Origin: Bacteroidales bacterium UBA1035
GTDB lineage: Bacteria; Bacteroidota; Bacteroidia; Bacteroidales; Dysgonomonadaceae
Length of the DNA: 46,725 bases
Reading direction: 5' to 3'
Assembly: GCA_002316835.1 (NCBI GenBank)
Contig: DCEG01000108.1
Span: 18,256-64,980, forward strand
Below are positions 42,665-46,725 of this stretch, in pieces (the stretch's first letter is position 1; every line of letters begins with the position of its first letter). Position numbers and translations under genes: made by a program. The notes under the pieces were generated by a model. That model saw only the letters and a program-made list of their open reading frames with translations. It had not been told where the DNA came from and made no database searches.

Positions 42665-44620
42665 ATGAATAAATACTTAGAGGACTATTTATCGAATAGG
42701 GTTTTGTCCCGTATGTCTATCCTCATTATAGACATTATTATTATTTTATTTTCAACCCTTACAATGTATTTTCTGCGCTTTGGCCTAGATGGAATTACGG
42801 CACAAGTTAAGGCAGATGGTATAACCACAACATTTGTTCTGGTGTCAGCCAATATCATCGCATTCATTATTTTCAAGACCTTTAGCGGAGTTTTACGTTT
42901 TTCTGCGTTTTCCGATCTGCTTCGCATAATCTACGCATTAACCCTTGGTTATTTTGTTTCGTTCATCGTTCTGATATTAATAAAGAAGTTCAATCCTTCT
43001 TTTACGCATTCAAATACCATCCATTTTGCAACTTATGTTCTCAATGTTATGTTGATGGTTTTCTCTCGTATAGTTGTCAAGGAAGTCTATGAAGCTATTA
43101 CAGGTAAACCGCAGAGAGCCACTAATATTTTTATTTATGGAACCAAATCTGCGGGAATTAGTCTTGCGAAAGCGATTAGAGGAAATCGTGATTTTAAGTA
43201 TAGGGTACTGGGATTTATAACTGATGAGGATAACATGGTCGGGAAAAATCTTCTCGGAGTCAATATTTATGCAAATAACGAAAATCTATTCAGGGTACTT
43301 GAGACGAAGGATGTGAAAACAATTATTGTTTCTCCTCACAAAATGGATCAAATAAGAAATTCACCTTTGTTGGGGAACTTTGTTGATCACAACATATCAC
43401 TATTGACAACTTCGCCGGTTAGTGAATGGAATGGGACTTTGACAGGAAAAGAGCAATTAAAGGATATTCAAATAGAAGACTTGTTGCCTCGCAGCCCCAT
43501 TAATATTAATTTGAAAGAGATAGCTGCTCACATCGAAGGTAAGAGGGTTATGGTGACAGGAGCTGCAGGCTCAATTGGAAGTGAAATTGTCCGTCAGATA
43601 GCTTCATTTAACCCTTACAATATAATTCTGATAGATCAGGCTGAGACTCCTCTTCATGACATGAGGCTCGAACTTCAAAAAAAATGGATCGATATCAACA
43701 CAGACATCATTGTAGCTGATGTAGGTAATTCTTCGCGGATGGAACGTGTTTTTGCAAAAACACGCCCACAATATATTTTCCATGCTGCGGCTTACAAGCA
43801 TGTTCCTATGATGGAAGATAATGTGTCTGAATCCGTTCAAACAAATGTTTTAGGAACGAAAATATTAGCTGATTTAGCTGTAAAGTATGGTGCTCAAAAA
43901 TTTGTGATGGTTTCAACAGATAAAGCTGTAAATCCGTCAAATGTGATGGGGTGCTCTAAAAGGATCAGTGAGATTTATGTTCAGTCTTTGTCAAAACATC
44001 TTGAAAAAACCGGACAGAAAACAACCCAGTTTATAACTACCAGATTTGGGAATGTACTTGGATCAAATGGATCAGTAATTCCTTTATTCAGAGAACAGAT
44101 CAAAAATGGGGGACCTTTGACAGTTACACACCCCGAAATTATTCGTTATTTTATGACTATTCCTGAAGCATGTCAGTTGGTTCTCGAGGCTGGGTCGATG
44201 GGTAAAGGTGGTGAAATTTATCTCTTTGACATGGGAAAACCTGTAAAAATACTGGATTTAGCAAAACGCATGATTCGTTTGTCGGGTTCTCAAAACATAA
44301 AAATAGAGTTTACAGGTCTTCGTCACGGCGAGAAACTGTATGAGGAATTACTTAATGATGCCGAGAATACGACAAAGACACACCACGATAAAATCATGAT
44401 CGCTCAGGTACGTGAGTATGAATACGAGGATGTAAAGAATCAGATTGAAAAATTGATAACTGTTTCATATCAATACGATGATATGAGAATAGTGAAAAAA
44501 ATGAAAGAGATTGTCCCCGAATTTCAAAGCATTAACTCTCCTTATGAAGCCGTTGACCGATTGCTTGAGAAGCTGGAAGATAAAGAGAGCGTTAAGATAC
44601 AAGATGCCTTCTCAGTTTAA
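42665..44620 (+). CDS. Membrane-bound UDP-sugar 4,6-dehydratase (WbpM/PglF/CapD type)
   Basis: A 651-residue inner-membrane enzyme that makes 4-keto-6-deoxy nucleotide sugars for capsule, O-antigen or glycoprotein sugars. Four N-terminal spans (about 17-37, 54-72, 86-106, 118-137) precede a CoA-binding-like domain (about 150-250). The SDR domain begins with VTGAAGSIGS (297-306). The catalytic set is Ser417-Thr418-Asp419-Lys420 with Met428 and Lys432 (VMGCSK). The Met replaces the usual SDR Tyr, a known feature of the WbpM/PglF group. The ATG at 42665 is preferred to TTG 42653. The 3' end overlaps the convergent ABC gene by 9 bp. Confidence 0.93.
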   Translation: MNKYLEDYLSNRVLSRMSILIIDIIIILFSTLTMYFLRFGLDGITAQVKADGITTTFVLVSANIIAFIIFKTFSGVLRFSAFSDLLRIIYALTLGYFVSFIVLILIKKFNPSFTHSNTIHFATYVLNVMLMVFSRIVVKEVYEAITGKPQRATNIFIYGTKSAGISLAKAIRGNRDFKYRVLGFITDEDNMVGKNLLGVNIYANNENLFRVLETKDVKTIIVSPHKMDQIRNSPLLGNFVDHNISLLTTSPVSEWNGTLTGKEQLKDIQIEDLLPRSPININLKEIAAHIEGKRVMVTGAAGSIGSEIVRQIASFNPYNIILIDQAETPLHDMRLELQKKWIDINTDIIVADVGNSSRMERVFAKTRPQYIFHAAAYKHVPMMEDNVSESVQTNVLGTKILADLAVKYGAQKFVMVSTDKAVNPSNVMGCSKRISEIYVQSLSKHLEKTGQKTTQFITTRFGNVLGSNGSVIPLFREQIKNGGPLTVTHPEIIRYFMTIPEACQLVLEAGSMGKGGEIYLFDMGKPVKILDLAKRMIRLSGSQNIKIEFTGLRHGEKLYEELLNDAENTTKTHHDKIMIAQVREYEYEDVKNQIEKLITVSYQYDDMRIVKKMKEIVPEFQSINSPYEAVDRLLEKLEDKESVKIQDAFSV

Positions 44621-46447
44621 ATCTCCCTGCATATTACATAGTTTTGTATAATATCCGTTCAAGAGGTAAAGTGAATTGTGGTCTCCCGATTCAACAATTT
44701 GCCCTTCTTTTAATACATGAATATTATCTGCATTTTTAATGGTTGATAACCGATGTGCAATGATAATTGTTGTGCGGTTCTTCATAAGTTTTTCCAGCGC
44801 ATCCTGTACTAGTTTCTCTGAATCGGTATCTAACGCCGAAGTGGCTTCATCTAAAATTAAGATCTCCGGATTTTTCAAAACTGCTCTGGCAATACTTATT
44901 CGCTGACGCTGGCCACCCGATAGCTTTCCACCTCTATCCCCGATGTTTGTTTGATATCCGTATTGCGTTGCCATGATAAAATCGTGAGCATTGGCAACTT
45001 TTGCAGCTTGTATAACATCTTCTTCCGATACATTTTTTTTGCCAAAGGCGATATTGTTGAAGAACGTATCGTTAAAGAGGATAGCCTCCTGAGTTACATA
45101 ACCAATTTTTGAGCGTAAATCGTGTAGAGTGATGTCTTTTATATTGATGTTATCAATAAAAATGCTGCCTTCCTGAATGTCATAAAATCGAGACAGAAGA
45201 TCAGTCATTGTAGATTTTCCGGAACCCGATTGCCCTACCAAAGCGATTGTTTTTCCTTTCTCAATTTTCAGATCAATTCCTTTCAACACCCAATCTTTGT
45301 TATATTTAAACCAAACATTATTATAGTGTATTTGATTTTCAAAAACAAGCTTTTGTGGATGTTGGGGTTCTAAAATATCGTTTTGAGCACTTAATATCTT
45401 GTCGATACGCTCCATGGATGCAAGGCCTCTCTGCACAGCGTATGCTGATCTTGAAAACTCCTTAATCGGATTGATAATACTGTAAAAAATGGTAAGATAA
45501 TAAATAAATGTAGCCGCATCAATAAGTCCGTTACCACCTAAAATTAGTGAGCCCCCAAACCAAAGAACAATAGCGATTGTAAGGGTACCCAAAAATTCAC
45601 TCATTGGATGAGCAAGATATTGTCGTCTCGCAATTCTATTGGACATTTTTCTAAATAAATCACTTCCGGCATAGAATCGTTTTGATATTTTGTTTTCAGC
45701 ATTAAAAGCTTTTATGATTCTAAGTCCGCTTAATGTTTCCTCAATTTGAGACATGAGTTCGCCCCACTTGTTTTGTGCCTCAAACGAGCTTCTTTTCAGC
45801 GTTTTCCCAACTGTCCCCATCACATATCCCATAATTGGTAACACGGCAAAAACAAAGAGCGTCAACTGCCAGCTGAGAACGATCATTGTAACTAAATAGA
45901 TGAGAATAAGAATCGGATTTTTAAAAAGCATATCGAGTGAACTCATTACCGAATTCTCCACTTCGTTAACATCTCCCGAAATTCTTGCTAATATATCGCC
46001 TTTACGTTCTTCTGAAAAAAAACCGATGTGCAGAGCTAAGATTTTATCATTAATTTTATTTCTAATGTCCTTTACCACACCTGTTCTGATGGGGATGGTA
46101 AAATAGGAACCAAAATATGCATTTCCTGTTTTAAATAAGGTAATAATAACAAGTGCAATCGCCAAAAACATAAGCGTCTTACTGCTTCCGTGAGTTGCAA
46201 TAAGTTGTGACATGTACCAATTTCCGTTATTTAAAACAATATCGATTAACGAAACATCTTTTGCGCCCCAGGGAATAAATTCAAAAACTTTATTGTTGAC
46301 TTTAAATAAAACCTGGAGTATCGGAATAATAGTGGCTAACGAAAAAACGTTTAATATTGCAGTGAGTATATTAAAAAGGAACGATAGCACCACGTACTTT
46401 TTATACGGTGGCAAGAAACGATTTAATATAGTTATAATACCTTTCAT
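44612..46447 (-). CDS. MsbA-like ABC exporter, fused permease-ATPase
   Basis: A 611-residue half-transporter that works as a homodimer. Six spans fill residues 1-330 (for example VLSFLFNILTAILNVFSLATII and PILILIYLVTMIVLSWQLTLFVF). The ATPase domain has Walker A VGQSGSGKST, Q-loop VTQEAILFNDTF, signature LSGGQRQR, Walker B ILILDEATSALD and the switch His in IIIAHRLST. The ATG at 46447 is the start; the residue before it is a TTG. It is convergent with the sugar dehydratase gene, so a lipid-linked glycan or lipid A flippase role is plausible but not shown. Confidence 0.92.
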   Translation of the reverse strand: MKGIITILNRFLPPYKKYVVLSFLFNILTAILNVFSLATIIPILQVLFKVNNKVFEFIPWGAKDVSLIDIVLNNGNWYMSQLIATHGSSKTLMFLAIALVIITLFKTGNAYFGSYFTIPIRTGVVKDIRNKINDKILALHIGFFSEERKGDILARISGDVNEVENSVMSSLDMLFKNPILILIYLVTMIVLSWQLTLFVFAVLPIMGYVMGTVGKTLKRSSFEAQNKWGELMSQIEETLSGLRIIKAFNAENKISKRFYAGSDLFRKMSNRIARRQYLAHPMSEFLGTLTIAIVLWFGGSLILGGNGLIDAATFIYYLTIFYSIINPIKEFSRSAYAVQRGLASMERIDKILSAQNDILEPQHPQKLVFENQIHYNNVWFKYNKDWVLKGIDLKIEKGKTIALVGQSGSGKSTMTDLLSRFYDIQEGSIFIDNINIKDITLHDLRSKIGYVTQEAILFNDTFFNNIAFGKKNVSEEDVIQAAKVANAHDFIMATQYGYQTNIGDRGGKLSGGQRQRISIARAVLKNPEILILDEATSALDTDSEKLVQDALEKLMKNRTTIIIAHRLSTIKNADNIHVLKEGQIVESGDHNSLYLLNGYYTKLCNMQGDLN

Positions 46448-46676
46448 CAAAAATTTTACTCTTATTATATAGTTCTAGTGCAATTTGAAAAACTGTGCAA
46501 GATACTCATAATTTATGATTCCAAATATCTCAAATGACATTTTTACATATTAATCACTGTCGAGGATGAAATGCAAGAGAAATATATTAAAAAAATGACT
46601 TTGATTAATTGATTTGTTATCAAATTGTTATTTTAATGCTCGAAGAAAAGTTGAATTATTTATTGAATTTATTGCG

Positions 46677-46704
46677 AAAAGATTTTGCGGGAATAAAATC
46701 TTTT
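46677..46704. repeat. Inverted repeat around the right-edge promoter
   Basis: AAAAGATTTT (46677-46686) and AAAATCTTTT (46695-46704) are perfect inverted 10-bp arms around GCGGGAAT. The arms cover the -33 element and most of the spacer of the adjoining promoter, so they may be a regulatory site. Confidence 0.4.
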
Positions 46705-46714
46705 TCTACCTTTG
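46684..46714 (+). promoter_or_regulatory. Strong promoter facing out of the window
   Basis: TTTG at 46684-46687, 19 bp, then TACCTTTG at 46707-46714, followed by CACTCGCTTTC. This is a close match to the Bacteroidetes promoter consensus. The initiation region resembles those of highly expressed genes, so a tRNA, rRNA or translation gene may begin beyond 46725; that is inference. Confidence 0.65.
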
Positions 46715-46725
46715 CACTCGCTTTC

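Noticed and set aside
46590..46616. GACTTTGATTAA occurs both here and at the sigma factor start (about 15467)
   Set aside because: Twelve shared AT-rich bases with no shared context are compatible with chance.
1..46725. CRISPR arrays, insertion sequences, tRNA and rRNA genes
   Set aside because: No regularly spaced repeats, transposase motifs, terminal inverted repeats or cloverleaf patterns were noticed when reading; a covariance-model scan was not possible here.

Overview
The window reads as a chromosomal segment of a glycan-degrading Bacteroidales bacterium, possibly Dysgonomonadaceae or Parabacteroides-like; the genus cannot be fixed from sequence alone. The reasons are two SusC/SusD pairs, a two-component-propeller regulator, a FecI/FecR pair next to an STN-domain SusC, lipoproteins whose lipid Cys is followed by acidic residues, and repeated Bacteroidetes-type promoters (TTTG or TTG, about 20 bp, TAnnTTTG). 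Base composition is AT-leaning. I found no rRNA or tRNA gene, no insertion sequence and no CRISPR array.

Layout. (1) 1-974, minus: N-terminal part of a propeller-type sensor/regulator, cut by the window edge. It is divergent from polysaccharide utilisation locus (PUL) A. (2) 1263-15192, plus, PUL A: type-B carboxylesterase, SusC, SusD, GH3, a 445-bp gap with a possible decayed lipoprotein gene, two tandem CE1-like esterases, and a second GH3. It ends at a strong palindromic terminator. (3) 15373-28633, plus, PUL B: a promoter, ECF sigma factor, FecR-type anti-sigma factor, STN-SusC, SusD, a hairpin, then four tandem Ser-type sulfatases. (4) 28634-29136: a lone 48-residue basic protein with its own promoter and terminator. 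(5) 29136-31086, minus: nhaA and pepE. (6) 31195-31854: AlkD-like HEAT-repeat protein. (7) 31844-36761: a divergent MarR regulator and a four-gene efflux operon (ABC ATPase, HlyD-type adaptor, FtsX-type permease, TolC-type channel), with a palindrome that appears to carry both divergent -33 elements. (8) 36769-38842, minus: rlmH, a secreted alpha/beta hydrolase and a small membrane protein. (9) 38995-42553, plus: nadC, dCMP deaminase, an S41 protease and 5-formyl-THF cyclo-ligase. (10) 42665-44620, plus: a membrane-bound nucleotide-sugar dehydratase of the WbpM/PglF type, convergent with an MsbA-like exporter (minus). (11) At the right edge a strong promoter faces out of the window.

How the genes work together. 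PUL A pairs an outer-membrane import complex with exo-acting GH3 enzymes and three esterases. It has no endo-acting hydrolase, which suggests an acylated or aromatic-esterified glucoside or oligosaccharide as substrate. PUL B pairs import with sulfatases only, under sigma/anti-sigma trans-envelope control, which suggests sulfated glycans. The two PULs abut but look separately regulated. The rest is mainly housekeeping plus one self-contained MarR-controlled efflux cassette.

The least explained elements are the MarR double-promoter palindrome, the lone 48-residue gene, the gap at 10022-10466, and the sigma factor gene that lacks any usable ATG.
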